Positions 23,088 to 32,347 of a stretch of DNA of 45,923 nt are shown here, in pieces. Below the pieces are notes generated by a model. The model was not told the DNA's origin. It ran no database searches and saw only the letters and a list, made by a program, of their open reading frames with translations. Position 1 is the stretch's first letter, and each line of letters starts with the position of its first letter. The stretch is from JBBQKI01 sp038326725 (GTDB taxonomy: Bacteria; Bacteroidota; Bacteroidia; Flavobacteriales; Flavobacteriaceae): assembly GCA_038326725.1 (NCBI GenBank), contig JBBQKI010000020.1, forward strand, positions 1 to 45,923, read 5' to 3'. A program made the position numbers and the translations under genes.

Positions 23088-24266
23088 TTACTGAAAAGCG
23101 CTAAGCCCAGTAATATCCATGCCTGTTATCAGCAAATGTATATCGTGGGTGCCCTCGTACGTAATTACACTTTCTAAATTCATGGAATGGCGCATAATAC
23201 TGTATTCCCCGGTTATTCCCATCCCGCCCAGGATTTGTCTGGCTTCGCGGGCAATGTTTATTGCCATGTCCACATTGTTCCGTTTCGCCATTGAAATTTG
23301 TGCGGAAGTTGCTCTTCCTTCGTTTCGCAAAACCCCCAAACGCCAAGTGAGCAATTGCGCTTTGGTGATTTCGGTGATCATTTCCGCCAGTTTTTTTTGC
23401 TGTAGTTGAAACGCGCCGATGGGTTTCCCGAATTGGATTCGTTCTTTTGCGTAACGCAACGCCGTGTCGTAACAGTCCATTGCCGCACCGATAGCGCCCC
23501 ATGCAATGCCGTAGCGCGCGGAATCTAAACAGCCCAACGGGGCTCCCAATCCGGATTTGTTGGGCAAAAGGTTTTCTTTGGGAACTTTTACATTATCAAA
23601 TATAAGTTCGCCGGTGGCCGAGGCTCGTAAAGACCATTTGTTATGCGTTTCCGGGGTAGAAAAACCTTCCATCCCGCGTTCAACTATGAGGCCGTGTATT
23701 CGACCGCTTTCATCTTTTGCCCAAACGATTGCAATGTCCGCAAATGGGGCATTGGAAATCCACATTTTGGCACCGTTCAAAAGCAAGTGGTCACTTTTAT
23801 CCTTAAAATTGGTGGTCATCCCCCCGGGATTGGAACCGTGGTCGGGTTCTGTCAAACCGAAACAGCCCATGAATTCGCCCGAAGCTAGTTTTGGCAAATA
23901 TTTTTTTCGTTGTTCTTCATTTCCGTATTTCCAAATGGGGTACATCACTAATGAAGATTGTACCGAAGCCGTACTGCGAACTCCACTATCGCCGCGTTCA
24001 ATTTCCTGCATAATCAGGCCATAGGCAATTTGATCCAAACCTGCGCCACCGTATTCTTCGGGAATGTAAGGGCCAAAGGCGCCAATTCCGGCCAAGCCTT
24101 CAATAATTTGGGATGGGAATTCTGCTTTTTGGGCATATTCTTCGATGATGGGGGAAACGTCGCGCTTTACCCATTCCCTAGCGGCATCGCGTACCAGTTT
24201 GTGCTCTTCGGTCAGTAAATCGTCAAGTTGGTAATAATCGGGGGCTTCAAAAAGATCGGGCTTCAT
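23088..24266 (-). CDS. Acyl-CoA dehydrogenase, glutaryl-CoA dehydrogenase type
   Basis: 392 residues, normal length. FAD/substrate segments include CFGLTEPDHGSNPGGM, KMWISNAPFADIAIVWA and QILGGMGITGEYSIMRHSMNLESVITYEGTHDIH. The catalytic base is Glu371 in YEGTHD, the position used by glutaryl-CoA and short-chain dehydrogenases. The overall pattern, including GVRSTASVQSSLVMYPI, is that of GcdH, which oxidises and decarboxylates glutaryl-CoA to crotonyl-CoA in lysine and tryptophan breakdown. Electron acceptor genes (ETF) are not in this window. A saccharopine dehydrogenase-like gene at 1308-2675 may belong to the same catabolism, but it is far away. Confidence 0.87.
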   Translation of the reverse strand: MKPDLFEAPDYYQLDDLLTEEHKLVRDAAREWVKRDVSPIIEEYAQKAEFPSQIIEGLAGIGAFGPYIPEEYGGAGLDQIAYGLIMQEIERGDSGVRSTASVQSSLVMYPIWKYGNEEQRKKYLPKLASGEFMGCFGLTEPDHGSNPGGMTTNFKDKSDHLLLNGAKMWISNAPFADIAIVWAKDESGRIHGLIVERGMEGFSTPETHNKWSLRASATGELIFDNVKVPKENLLPNKSGLGAPLGCLDSARYGIAWGAIGAAMDCYDTALRYAKERIQFGKPIGAFQLQQKKLAEMITEITKAQLLTWRLGVLRNEGRATSAQISMAKRNNVDMAINIAREARQILGGMGITGEYSIMRHSMNLESVITYEGTHDIHLLITGMDITGLSAFQ

Positions 24267-24286
24267 TTTAGTATTTTTAAGGAATG

Positions 24287-24294
24287 CAAATGTA
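24287..24294 (-). promoter_or_regulatory. Candidate promoter for the acyl-CoA dehydrogenase gene (TACATTTG on minus)
   Basis: Exact TAnnTTTG match 20 nt before the ATG on the minus strand; no clear -33 TTTG. Confidence 0.4.
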
Positions 24295-24368
24295 GAAATA
24301 GTGGATGAGTTTTTTAGTGTTTTCGTGGATAAGTGTTAAAAAAGATGAGTAAATATTTTTTTAAAATT

Positions 24369-25082
24369 TTACATCTTCAAATAAAAATCCTCCACTAACC
24401 TTTTGTATTCTTTGGTGTATTGGTGCCTTGAAATCTCCAAGGTTAGAAACTCCATTTCGATGGTGGTTTTATTGAAGGAAAATTCTATCAAACTTCTTTT
24501 TTCTTCGGAAACCGGCGTGCCGCGAACCCTGCAGATTTTGTTCGGAAATAATCCGGCTTTGAAAGCTAGTTCAATAAAATTTTCTTCTTCATTACGGGGA
24601 AGGATAAGCGCAAAAATTCCATTTTTTGAAAGCAATTTTTGAACAACTCCCACCAAATGCTCAAAGGGAAGCGCATCATTGAAACGAGCCATATCCCTTG
24701 CTTCGTTTTTTGATTTATAATCTTCGGAATAGAAAGGTGGATTTGAAATAATTAAATCATATTTTTCATCCATTTCTAATGCAAATTCTTGGGCTGAGGC
24801 GTGATAGCAAAACAGGCGGTCCGCCCAAGGGGAATTTTCAAAATTATCAATGCACTGCTCAAAGGCATTTTCATCAATTTCAATGGCATCAAGGGTTTGT
24901 GCATTGTTTCTTTGAGCCAATTGAAGGGAAAGTATACCTGTGCCCGCACCGATATCCAAAATAGAATTGGGGTTTGTTCTTAAAGAAACCCACGCGCCGA
25001 GCAAAACGCCATCGGTCCCAATTTTCATAGCGCAACGATCCTGTTGAACCGTGAATTGCTTGAAATGAAAGGGCTGTAACAT
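24369..25082 (-). CDS. trmN6: tRNA1(Val) (adenine37-N6)-methyltransferase
   Basis: 237 residues. The SAM-binding motif is LDIGAGTGILSLQLA (42-56), the acidic ribose contact is AIEIDENA, and the N6-adenine methyltransferase signature is NPPF (114-117). The N-terminal FHFKQFTVQQDRCAMKIGTDGVLLGAW is typical of YfiC/TrmN6, which methylates A37 of tRNA1-Val. It lies downstream of rpsP and rimM on the same strand with an 85-bp gap, so it may be part of a translation-related unit. A related RNA target is possible in this phylum. Confidence 0.87.
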   Translation of the reverse strand: MLQPFHFKQFTVQQDRCAMKIGTDGVLLGAWVSLRTNPNSILDIGAGTGILSLQLAQRNNAQTLDAIEIDENAFEQCIDNFENSPWADRLFCYHASAQEFALEMDEKYDLIISNPPFYSEDYKSKNEARDMARFNDALPFEHLVGVVQKLLSKNGIFALILPRNEEENFIELAFKAGLFPNKICRVRGTPVSEEKRSLIEFSFNKTTIEMEFLTLEISRHQYTKEYKRLVEDFYLKM

Positions 25083-25167
25083 TAGGGGTTAGTGGTTTTT
25101 GCTTGAGGGGACCGAGTGTGTTGAAGGTTAAAAACAGTCTTCTGAAACCTTTGTTCAGTTTTCGGCT

Positions 25168-25692
25168 TTACAAATAAATTTCTATCAATCCTTGAGGGAC
25201 GTCAAGGAGAATGGTTTTCTTTTCCCGGTCAAATTTTTTAATGATGGCATCATTTATCGGGATAAGGATTTGCTTGCCATCCCGGTCAATTTCAAAAAGG
25301 GCTTGTGCAGTGGTTTCGTTCACTCCGGTTACAATTCCAACGTGACCAAAAGAAAGGTCTTCAATACTAAACCCCGTGATTTCATGATAGTAAAATTGAT
25401 CGCCCGAAAGTTTGGGCAATTGGTCCAAAGGCAGGTAAACCGCTGAACCAAGCAACAGGTCAGCTTCAGCCTCGTTAGTTACATCTTCAAATTTAACTCG
25501 CAGCAATTCCGATTTGTGAAGGGAACTTTCTTTAATAAAAAATGGAATCAAATTTTTGTGTTGTTCCACAAAAACTGATTCCATTTCGGTATATATTTCG
25601 GGATCGTCCGTATCTAATTTGATAAGCAATTCCCCTTTAAAGCTATACTTTTTAACGATTTTGCCCAAGTAGAAGCAGTTCTCCTTTTGCAT
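25168..25692 (-). CDS. rimM: Ribosome maturation factor RimM
   Basis: 174 residues. The N-terminal RimM domain (YLGKIVKKYSFKGELLIKLDTD) is followed by a PRC-barrel-like C-terminal half (QFYYHEITGFSIEDLSFGHVGIVTGV ... IPINDAIIKKFDREKKTILLDVPQGLIEIYL). RimM binds S19 and helps process and assemble the 30S subunit head. It begins 11 nt after the rpsP stop, the conserved rpsP-rimM order seen in most bacteria. Confidence 0.93.
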   Translation of the reverse strand: MQKENCFYLGKIVKKYSFKGELLIKLDTDDPEIYTEMESVFVEQHKNLIPFFIKESSLHKSELLRVKFEDVTNEAEADLLLGSAVYLPLDQLPKLSGDQFYYHEITGFSIEDLSFGHVGIVTGVNETTAQALFEIDRDGKQILIPINDAIIKKFDREKKTILLDVPQGLIEIYL

Positions 25693-25703
25693 CGTTTTAA
25701 TTG

Positions 25704-26396
25704 TTACGCTTCTTTTTTCCCTTCTTCCGTAGTTTGAGTTTCTGCAACGGGGGTTTCTTCTTTGGCGGGAGCCTCTTCGGCTTCAGCGGTTTCGGTTTCT
25801 TCGGTTGCGGTTTCAGCAACTTCGGTTTCAGTTTCAGCAACTTCGGCAGTTTCCGTTGCTTCAGTAGTAGTATCAGCTACATCAGCGGTTTCGTTTTCTT
25901 CAGCAGCAGTTTCAGCGGTTTCATCTGCGGGAGCTTCTGTTTTTCCTTTAGAAGCTGCGGCAGCGGAACGTTTTTCGTTTACTGCTTTTTCAGCAGCTAA
26001 AGCATCAGCTTTTGATTTGTCCTTGGCAGAAGAAAGATTGGTTTTTTTATGGTCAATGGATTCTCTTTTGCCTTCCAACCAAGTATTGAATTTTTCTTCA
26101 GCTTGTTCTTCGGTCATTGCTCCTTTACGAACCCCACCCGCAAGGTGATTTTTCATTAAAGCTCCTTTGTAAGAAAGGATGGCCCGAGCGGTATCCGTGG
26201 GTTGAGCCCCATTTTGAAGCCATTTTACCGTCTCATCAACATTAAGGTCTATTTGTGCAGGATTGGTAGTTGGGTTGTAAGTTCCCAATTTTTCAAGGAA
26301 TTTACCATCCCTTTTTGAACGGCCATCGGCCGCGATAATCCAGAAAAAAGGTTTACCTTTTTTCCCGTGTCTTTGCAATCTAATTTTTACTGGCAT
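25704..26396 (-). CDS. rpsP: 30S ribosomal protein S16 with long acidic C-terminal tail
   Basis: 230 residues against the usual 80-90. Residues 1-80 are a normal S16 (MPVKIRLQRHGKKGKPFFWI, DGRSKRDGKFLEKLGTYNP, WLQNGAQPTDTARAIL). A charged helical linker (about 95-150) follows, then a tail of some 75 residues (155-230) made almost only of Ala, Glu, Thr, Val and Asp, with one Lys before the end, in an imperfect TEATETAEVAETE-like repeat. Extended S16 is common in Bacteroidota, but this tail is long. The tail should be disordered and solvent-exposed on the 30S body. It is first gene of the rpsP-rimM operon. Confidence 0.95.
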   Translation of the reverse strand: MPVKIRLQRHGKKGKPFFWIIAADGRSKRDGKFLEKLGTYNPTTNPAQIDLNVDETVKWLQNGAQPTDTARAILSYKGALMKNHLAGGVRKGAMTEEQAEEKFNTWLEGKRESIDHKKTNLSSAKDKSKADALAAEKAVNEKRSAAAASKGKTEAPADETAETAAEENETADVADTTTEATETAEVAETETEVAETATEETETAEAEEAPAKEETPVAETQTTEEGKKEA

Positions 26397-26446
26397 AATA
26401 ATATTATTTAGTGAGGTTCCCGACCCCGGTTATAATTAAAGGACGG

Positions 26447-26454
26447 CAAAGATA
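26447..26454 (-). promoter_or_regulatory. Candidate rpsP promoter (TATCTTTG on minus)
   Basis: Minus-strand TATCTTTG matches TAnnTTTG and predicts a leader of about 45 nt. The -33 region is not clear. Confidence 0.5.
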
Positions 26455-26531
26455 GTATTTTTTATTTTTGAAAATAAAGTCATTATGCCTTTTTATTTTA
26501 CATTTGCTCAATTAATTAAGAAGCCTTAGCC

Positions 26532-27335
26532 ATGAAAATTTCCATTTTTATATTTTTACCATTCCTTGCTTTTATTTCCTGTGAAAACACCGAGGACAGC
26601 CAAATCGCACTACAGGCCGAACTTGACAACAGATTGTATGAATCCAATGGCGCCATTGCAATTGAAAATGAGGATGGCACATTTTTTATCCATGGCCTCA
26701 CTACCAATGAAAATTTAATTTTAAAAATTGCCACTCCGGAAGTGGGGAACTATACGTTGGGGGGAAATTCCCAAAATTACGCCAGCTTTGAGGATTTATC
26801 GGGAAATGTATATTTAACAAACCCGAATGGTGAAGGCCAGATAATCGTTAGCAATTGGAACCAAGAAAATAAAACATTGAGTGGCACTTTCAGTTTTAGG
26901 GCAATTTTGCCCGGTATCGATACCTTGTTCGTTAATAACGGGGTGTTTTATCAAATACCCTACGGAGTGGAACCGGAAGTGGAAGAAGGTCCAACGGTGG
27001 CAGGGTTTTTCTTGGCCGAGATAAATGGGGGTCCCTTTAATCCATTTAATGTTTCAGCGGAAGAAACAGAAACTTCAATTTTAATAACTGCAAGTAACGT
27101 TTCAAAAACAATTATTGTTTCGCTTCCTTTAGATGTGCAGACAGGGAATATTATTTTGCCCATAGATGGAGTTGTAGTAAACTATACCGATGACAATGGG
27201 ACGGAGCAAGCTCTTTCAGGGAATGTTATTGTAATAAGCCATGAAACAGCAATAAAAAAGATAAAAGGTACTTTTTCGTTTCAAACGGAAACACAAACCA
27301 TAACCTTGGGTCAGTTTAATGTTACTTATGAATAG
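26532..27335 (+). CDS. Lipoprotein with two DUF6252-like repeats
   Basis: 267 residues. Signal peptide with lipobox FISC (Cys17). The mature part falls into two similar halves. Each starts with a plus-strand-like N/G segment, has a beta-rich middle and ends with a GTFSF motif (about residues 117-121 and 248-252) followed by a short closing strand (FVNNGVFYQIP; ITLGQFNVTYE). This resembles the DUF6252-type flavobacterial lipoproteins, here in tandem; the family name is from memory and only the duplication is seen directly. No catalytic motif is visible. The function is unknown, and the protein is presumably facing the periplasm or exterior. Confidence 0.65.
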   Translation: MKISIFIFLPFLAFISCENTEDSQIALQAELDNRLYESNGAIAIENEDGTFFIHGLTTNENLILKIATPEVGNYTLGGNSQNYASFEDLSGNVYLTNPNGEGQIIVSNWNQENKTLSGTFSFRAILPGIDTLFVNNGVFYQIPYGVEPEVEEGPTVAGFFLAEINGGPFNPFNVSAEETETSILITASNVSKTIIVSLPLDVQTGNIILPIDGVVVNYTDDNGTEQALSGNVIVISHETAIKKIKGTFSFQTETQTITLGQFNVTYE

Positions 27336-27456
27336 TTTGCAAATTAAAGTGTCGCGCAAATCAATAACCGTTAACAACTCTTTACAACTTTCCTCCCCGT
27401 TCAAAAGGTTTTTTTTATTTTTACTTCCAAGGTAAATCCTTCACAAAACCCATTGC

Positions 27457-30400
27457 ATGTACCTTATTTTTGACACCGAAACCACCGGGCTTCCCCGAAA
27501 TTGGAATGCTCCTTTATCTGACACCGACAACTGGCCACGGGCCGTACAAATTGCTTGGCAGCTTCACGATGCCATGGGAAATGTCTTGGAACACCAAAAT
27601 TTTCTGATTAAACCCGAAGGTTTTACCATTCCTTTTGATGCGGAAAAAGTGCACGGGATTTCCACCCCACTTGCTCAAAAAGAAGGCAGCGCGTTATCGG
27701 AGGTAATTTCAAAATTCATTCAAACCCTCTCCAAAACAAAATTTTTGGTGGGACAAAACCTCGGCTTCGATCTCAATATTTTGGGAGCGGAATTTCACCG
27801 TTTGGGAATGGAAAATCCTTTGCCCGGATTTAAAGTATTGGATACCTGTACCGAAATTACCGCCCAAATGTGCCAACTTCCTGGGGGTCGGGGTGGGAAA
27901 TTCAAATTGCCCACGCTTTCAGAACTTCATCATTTCCTGTTCCAAGAACCTTTTATTGAGGCCCATAATGCAACGGCAGATGTTGAGGCCACAACGCGAT
28001 GTTTTTTTGAATTGCTTCGTCGAAATCAATTTACAGCTGAAACTCTAGACATACAGCAGGATTATTTTCAAAATTTTTCGGAGGCCAACCCGAAACTTAT
28101 TCAGCTAATCGGTCTAAAACATATAAATCTAAAAAAAGCTTCTGAAAAAATCCGCGAAACTATTGAAGCTGTTTCGGAAGTAAAGGAAATTTCTTCGGCA
28201 GAAATTAACGAAAACATTTCCACCCTCTCGGAAGTCGCATTTTCGCACCTTCACAACCATTCACAGTTTTCCATTTTGCAATCTACCACCAGTCCAATGG
28301 ATTTGGTAAACGCCGCAATTAAAGAAGGAATGCCTGCCGTAGCCCTTACGGATAGTGGGAACATGATGGGCACTTTTCATTTTGTTCAAGCGGTTCAGAA
28401 CTATAACAAAGCCCATGAAAAGGAAGAAAACCATAAAGAATTAAAAGCCATCGTTGGCTGTGAATTTTTTGTGTGCGATGATCATTTAAATAAATCGAAC
28501 AAGGACAATGGCTACCAAATTGTGCTTTTGTCAAAGAATAAAAATGGCTACCACAATCTTGCTAAAATGGCCTCAATTGCCTATACCGAAGGGTTTTATT
28601 ACGTTCCGCGCATCGATAGGAAAGTAATTGAAAAATATAAAAATGATTTAATTGCCCTCTCGGGAAGTTTATACGGCGAAGTCCCCGGGAAGGTGCTGAA
28701 CATTGGGGAAACCCAAGCCGAAGAAGCTTTGGGTTGGTGGAAGGACCAATTTGGAGAAGATCTATATATGGAAATCCTGCGACACGGACAAGAAGATGAA
28801 GACCGCGTAAATCCGGTGCTTATTGAACTTGCAAAAAAGCACAATGTAAAATTGGTGGCCTGCAATAACACATATTATATAGATCAGGAAAATGCAAATG
28901 CCCACGATATTTTGCTTTGCGTAAAAGATGGGGAAAAACAGGCCACGCCCATTGGTCGTGGTCGGGGTTATCGTTACGGCCTGCCCAATAATGAATATTA
29001 TTTCAAGTCGCAGGAAGCGATGAAGCTTTTGTTCAAAGATCTTCCGGAAGCTATAACCAATATTGCCGAAGTGGTGGGCAAAATCGAAAACTTTTCTTTG
29101 GTGCGCGATGTTTTGCTTCCAAATTTTGATATCCCGGTGGAGTTCCAAAATCCAGAGGATTCTTTGGATAAAGGCAAACGAGGGGAAAATTCCTATTTAA
29201 AACATTTGACTTTTGAAGGGGCTAAAAAACGCTATCCCATTCTCACCAATGAAATAAAACAGCGGTTGGATTTTGAATTGGAAGTAATTGCCAATACCAA
29301 TTATCCCGGTTATTTTTTGATTGTTCAAGATTTTATAGCCGAAGCCCGCAAAATGGATGTTTCGGTAGGTCCCGGGAGGGGTTCTGCCGCTGGGAGCGCC
29401 GTGGCATATTGCCTCTGGATCACCAATATTTGCCCCATAAAATACGACCTGCTTTTTGAGCGATTCTTGAATCCGGATCGGGTAAGTCTTCCGGATATCG
29501 ACATCGATTTTGATGACGAGGGCCGAAGCCGGGTGATGGATTATGTAATAAAAAAATATGGAAGTAATCAAGTAGCGCAAATTATTACCTATGGCACAAT
29601 GGCTGCAAAATCTTCTATCCGAGATACAGCCCGGGTTTTGGATTTGCCATTAAATGATGCCGACCGGATTGCGAAGCTCATTCCCAACATGACGATGTTG
29701 AACAAAATATTCGGACTTAGCGATGCCGAACTTCGAAGCAAGTTCCGAAGCGACGAGTTGCCGAAAGTCAACGAATTGTTGAATATTTCGTTGGGCGGCA
29801 CTTTGGAAGCCCAAACCATAAACCAAGCAAAAATCCTCGAAGGCTCCGTACGCAACACCGGGATCCATGCGTGTGGCGTGATTATTACCCCAAGCGATAT
29901 CACGGATTTTGTTCCCGTTGCCACCGCAAAAGATTCGGATTTGTATGTTACCCAATTTGACAATTCGGTGGTGGAAAGCGCGGGTTTATTGAAAATGGAT
30001 TTTTTAGGATTAAAAACCCTTACGCTTATAAAAGACACCGTAAAACTGGTAAAACACAAACATAATATCGATTTAGATCCGGATGAATTTCCGCTAGATG
30101 ACGAAAAAACCTATGGCCTTTTTCAGCGGGGCGAAACTGTTGGGATTTTTCAGTATGAATCTGCTGGAATGCAGAAATATATGAAGGAATTGAAGCCCAC
30201 TGTATTCGCAGATTTGATTGCAATGAATGCACTTTATCGCCCGGGACCAATGGAATACATCCCCAGTTTTGTGAAGCGCAAACACGGCGAAGAAGAAATA
30301 AGCTATGACCTTCCCGCCATGGAGGAATATTTGAAGGAAACTTACGGCATCACGGTGTACCAAGAACAGGTGATGTTGCTTTCCCAAAAGCTCGCGGATT

Positions 30401-31809
30401 TCACAAAGGGAGAAGCAGATGTTCTTCGGAAAGCGATGGGGAAAAAACAAAAAGCGGTGCTCGATAAAATGAAGCCACAGTTTATTGAACAAGCCGCCGC
30501 CAAAGGCCATGACGCTGAAAAACTTGAAAAAATCTGGAAAGATTGGGAAGCTTTTGCCAGTTACGCCTTCAACAAATCGCACTCTACGTGTTACGCTTAT
30601 ATCGCATATCAAACCGCATATTTAAAGGCTCATTATCCAGCTGAATATATGGCAGCAGTACTTTCCAACAACATGAGCGACATTAAACAGGTTTCTTTTT
30701 TTATGGAAGAATGCAAGCGGATGGGACTTAAAGTTATGGGGCCGGACGTGAACGAGTCTTTTTATAAATTCACCGTTAATGACATAGGGGCTATTCGTTT
30801 TGGAATGGGCGCCGTGAAAGGGGTTGGCGGAAATGCCGTAGTTACTATTGTTGAAAACAGGAAGGATGGAAATTATAAATCCGTTTTCGATTTGGCCAAA
30901 AGAATTGACTTGCGATCTGCAAATAAAAAAGCTTTTGAAAACCTTGCACTTGCCGGAGGTTTTGATGGCTTTAGTGCTCACCGTGCACAATATTTACATG
31001 ATGATGGCGATGGGGTTATGTTCATTGAAAAAGTGCTTCGGTACGCCGCAAAATATCAGGAAACCCAAAATTCCTCACAAGTAAGTTTGTTTGGCGATGC
31101 CAGCGAGGTACAAATTCCCGAACCCGCAGTACCGCCCTGTGAAGAATGGGGCACCATGAAAAAGCTAAAACTTGAAAAGGAAGTGGTGGGCATTTATATT
31201 TCAGGGCATCCGCTGGATGATTTTAAAATCGAAATGGATAAATTCTGCAATTGCAAGGTTTCGGATTTTAATAATTTAGAAAATTATATAAATCGTGAGC
31301 TTTGTTTCGGAGGCGTAGTAAGCGATGTGCAGCACCGTGAATCAAAAGCCGGGAAAGGCTGGGCCATATTCACCGTTGAAGATTATGAGGACAGTTTTGA
31401 GTTCAAGATTTTTGGGGAAGATTATTTAAAAATGCGCCATTTTTTGGTTCCAAATTCATTTATTTATGGCCGTGTTTTTGTGAAGGAAGGTTGGATAGAC
31501 CGGGAAACCGGCAAAAAGAGTGAGCCAAGAATGCAATATACCAGCATTCAAATGTTGCAGGATGTAATGGAAATCCATTCAAAAAAGCTCACCATAGAAA
31601 TGCACCTTGAAGAATTGAGCGATGAAAAAATCAATTCCATTAAGCAAATTTTAAAACTACATAAAGGAGATAAACAATTCCAATTTTTAATTCATGAACC
31701 CGAAGAAAAGGTACACCTGACCTTGCCCAGTAGAAAACAAAAAATCCATATTTCGAAGGAGTTGCTTGACGAATTGGAAAAGCAACAATTGCGGTACAAG
31801 TTGAATTAA
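27457..31809 (+). CDS. dnaE: DNA polymerase III alpha subunit with N-terminal 3'-5' exonuclease
   Basis: 1450 residues. Residues 1-195 are a DEDDh exonuclease: Exo I FDTETTG (5-11), Exo II GQNLGFD, Exo III HNATADVEAT. A linker follows. From about 263 the PHP domain starts with HLHNHSQFS. The polymerase core has VGPGRGSAAGS and the catalytic PDIDIDFDD (Asp682, Asp684), with the third Asp in LKMDFLGL (about 848). The tail holds the helix-hairpin-helix, beta-binding and OB-fold (CFGGVVSDVQHRE) parts. The replicative polymerase and its proofreader are thus in one chain, unlike E. coli, where epsilon is separate, and unlike PolC, where the exonuclease is inserted in PHP. This fusion is typical of Bacteroidota. 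Confidence 0.95.
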   Translation: MYLIFDTETTGLPRNWNAPLSDTDNWPRAVQIAWQLHDAMGNVLEHQNFLIKPEGFTIPFDAEKVHGISTPLAQKEGSALSEVISKFIQTLSKTKFLVGQNLGFDLNILGAEFHRLGMENPLPGFKVLDTCTEITAQMCQLPGGRGGKFKLPTLSELHHFLFQEPFIEAHNATADVEATTRCFFELLRRNQFTAETLDIQQDYFQNFSEANPKLIQLIGLKHINLKKASEKIRETIEAVSEVKEISSAEINENISTLSEVAFSHLHNHSQFSILQSTTSPMDLVNAAIKEGMPAVALTDSGNMMGTFHFVQAVQNYNKAHEKEENHKELKAIVGCEFFVCDDHLNKSNKDNGYQIVLLSKNKNGYHNLAKMASIAYTEGFYYVPRIDRKVIEKYKNDLIALSGSLYGEVPGKVLNIGETQAEEALGWWKDQFGEDLYMEILRHGQEDEDRVNPVLIELAKKHNVKLVACNNTYYIDQENANAHDILLCVKDGEKQATPIGRGRGYRYGLPNNEYYFKSQEAMKLLFKDLPEAITNIAEVVGKIENFSLVRDVLLPNFDIPVEFQNPEDSLDKGKRGENSYLKHLTFEGAKKRYPILTNEIKQRLDFELEVIANTNYPGYFLIVQDFIAEARKMDVSVGPGRGSAAGSAVAYCLWITNICPIKYDLLFERFLNPDRVSLPDIDIDFDDEGRSRVMDYVIKKYGSNQVAQIITYGTMAAKSSIRDTARVLDLPLNDADRIAKLIPNMTMLNKIFGLSDAELRSKFRSDELPKVNELLNISLGGTLEAQTINQAKILEGSVRNTGIHACGVIITPSDITDFVPVATAKDSDLYVTQFDNSVVESAGLLKMDFLGLKTLTLIKDTVKLVKHKHNIDLDPDEFPLDDEKTYGLFQRGETVGIFQYESAGMQKYMKELKPTVFADLIAMNALYRPGPMEYIPSFVKRKHGEEEISYDLPAMEEYLKETYGITVYQEQVMLLSQKLADFTKGEADVLRKAMGKKQKAVLDKMKPQFIEQAAAKGHDAEKLEKIWKDWEAFASYAFNKSHSTCYAYIAYQTAYLKAHYPAEYMAAVLSNNMSDIKQVSFFMEECKRMGLKVMGPDVNESFYKFTVNDIGAIRFGMGAVKGVGGNAVVTIVENRKDGNYKSVFDLAKRIDLRSANKKAFENLALAGGFDGFSAHRAQYLHDDGDGVMFIEKVLRYAAKYQETQNSSQVSLFGDASEVQIPEPAVPPCEEWGTMKKLKLEKEVVGIYISGHPLDDFKIEMDKFCNCKVSDFNNLENYINRELCFGGVVSDVQHRESKAGKGWAIFTVEDYEDSFEFKIFGEDYLKMRHFLVPNSFIYGRVFVKEGWIDRETGKKSEPRMQYTSIQMLQDVMEIHSKKLTIEMHLEELSDEKINSIKQILKLHKGDKQFQFLIHEPEEKVHLTLPSRKQKIHISKELLDELEKQQLRYKLN

Positions 31810-31886
31810 GATTGGGCATCAATTAAAACAATAAACCAATTACCTAAACCAATGTTAACCCGTAACCTTTTCGCAAAAAATATGAC

Positions 31887-31894
31887 TACTTTTG
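31887..31894 (+). promoter_or_regulatory. Candidate trxA promoter (TACTTTTG)
   Basis: Exact TAnnTTTG match 37 nt before ATG 31932 in the 122-bp gap after dnaE. The -33 region has only TTTTCG. Confidence 0.5.
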
Positions 31895-31931
31895 TTATCT
31901 AAATTAAAATAATCAATAAAAATTATACGTG

Positions 31932-32249
31932 ATGGCTTTAGAAATAACAGATGCAACCTTTGATCAAACCGTTTTAAAAAGCGACAAACCCGTTTTGGTG
32001 GATTTTTGGGCAGCTTGGTGCGGCCCCTGCAGGATGGTTGGCCCTATTATTGAGGAAATTAGTAATGAATACGAGGGAAAAGCAGTGGTTGGTAAAGTGG
32101 ACGTGGATGCCAATCAGGAATTCGCCGCAAAATATGGTGTTCGGAACATCCCTACCGTGCTTATCTTCAAAAATGGTGAAGTAGTGGGCCGCCAAGTTGG
32201 GGTTGCCCCTAAGAATGTTTATGCGGAAGCCATAGATCAACTTTTGTAA
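31932..32249 (+). CDS. trxA: Thioredoxin
   Basis: 105 residues from ATG 31932, the normal thioredoxin length. The active site is WCGPC (Cys30, Cys33), followed by the cis-Pro loop RNIPTVLIFKNG. It reduces protein disulfides in the cytosol with thioredoxin reductase. There is no signal peptide. A GTG at 31929 directly before the ATG is also in frame; ATG is the simpler start. It is preceded by its own candidate promoter and followed by a terminator. Confidence 0.95.
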   Translation: MALEITDATFDQTVLKSDKPVLVDFWAAWCGPCRMVGPIIEEISNEYEGKAVVGKVDVDANQEFAAKYGVRNIPTVLIFKNGEVVGRQVGVAPKNVYAEAIDQLL

Positions 32250-32276
32250 TTGAATTTAAAAAAACTTTATAAGGAA

Positions 32277-32306
32277 AAGGTTTGGCAATACGTCAGGCCT
32301 TTTTTA
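32277..32306 (+). terminator. Probable terminator after trxA
   Basis: Stem AAGGTTTGGC / GTCAGGCCTT (two G-U pairs, one mismatch), loop AATAC, then T5ATTTT. Confidence 0.6.
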
Positions 32307-32347
32307 TTTTAGTAAAATAGTAAATCGCAGATTTACGTTATTGAACT

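Noticed and set aside
25762..26148. Ser/Val/Ala-rich frame on the plus strand opposite rpsP
   Set aside because: It is the mirror of the Ala/Glu/Thr repeat in the S16 tail. The composition follows from the complementary repeat, with no promoter or family signature.
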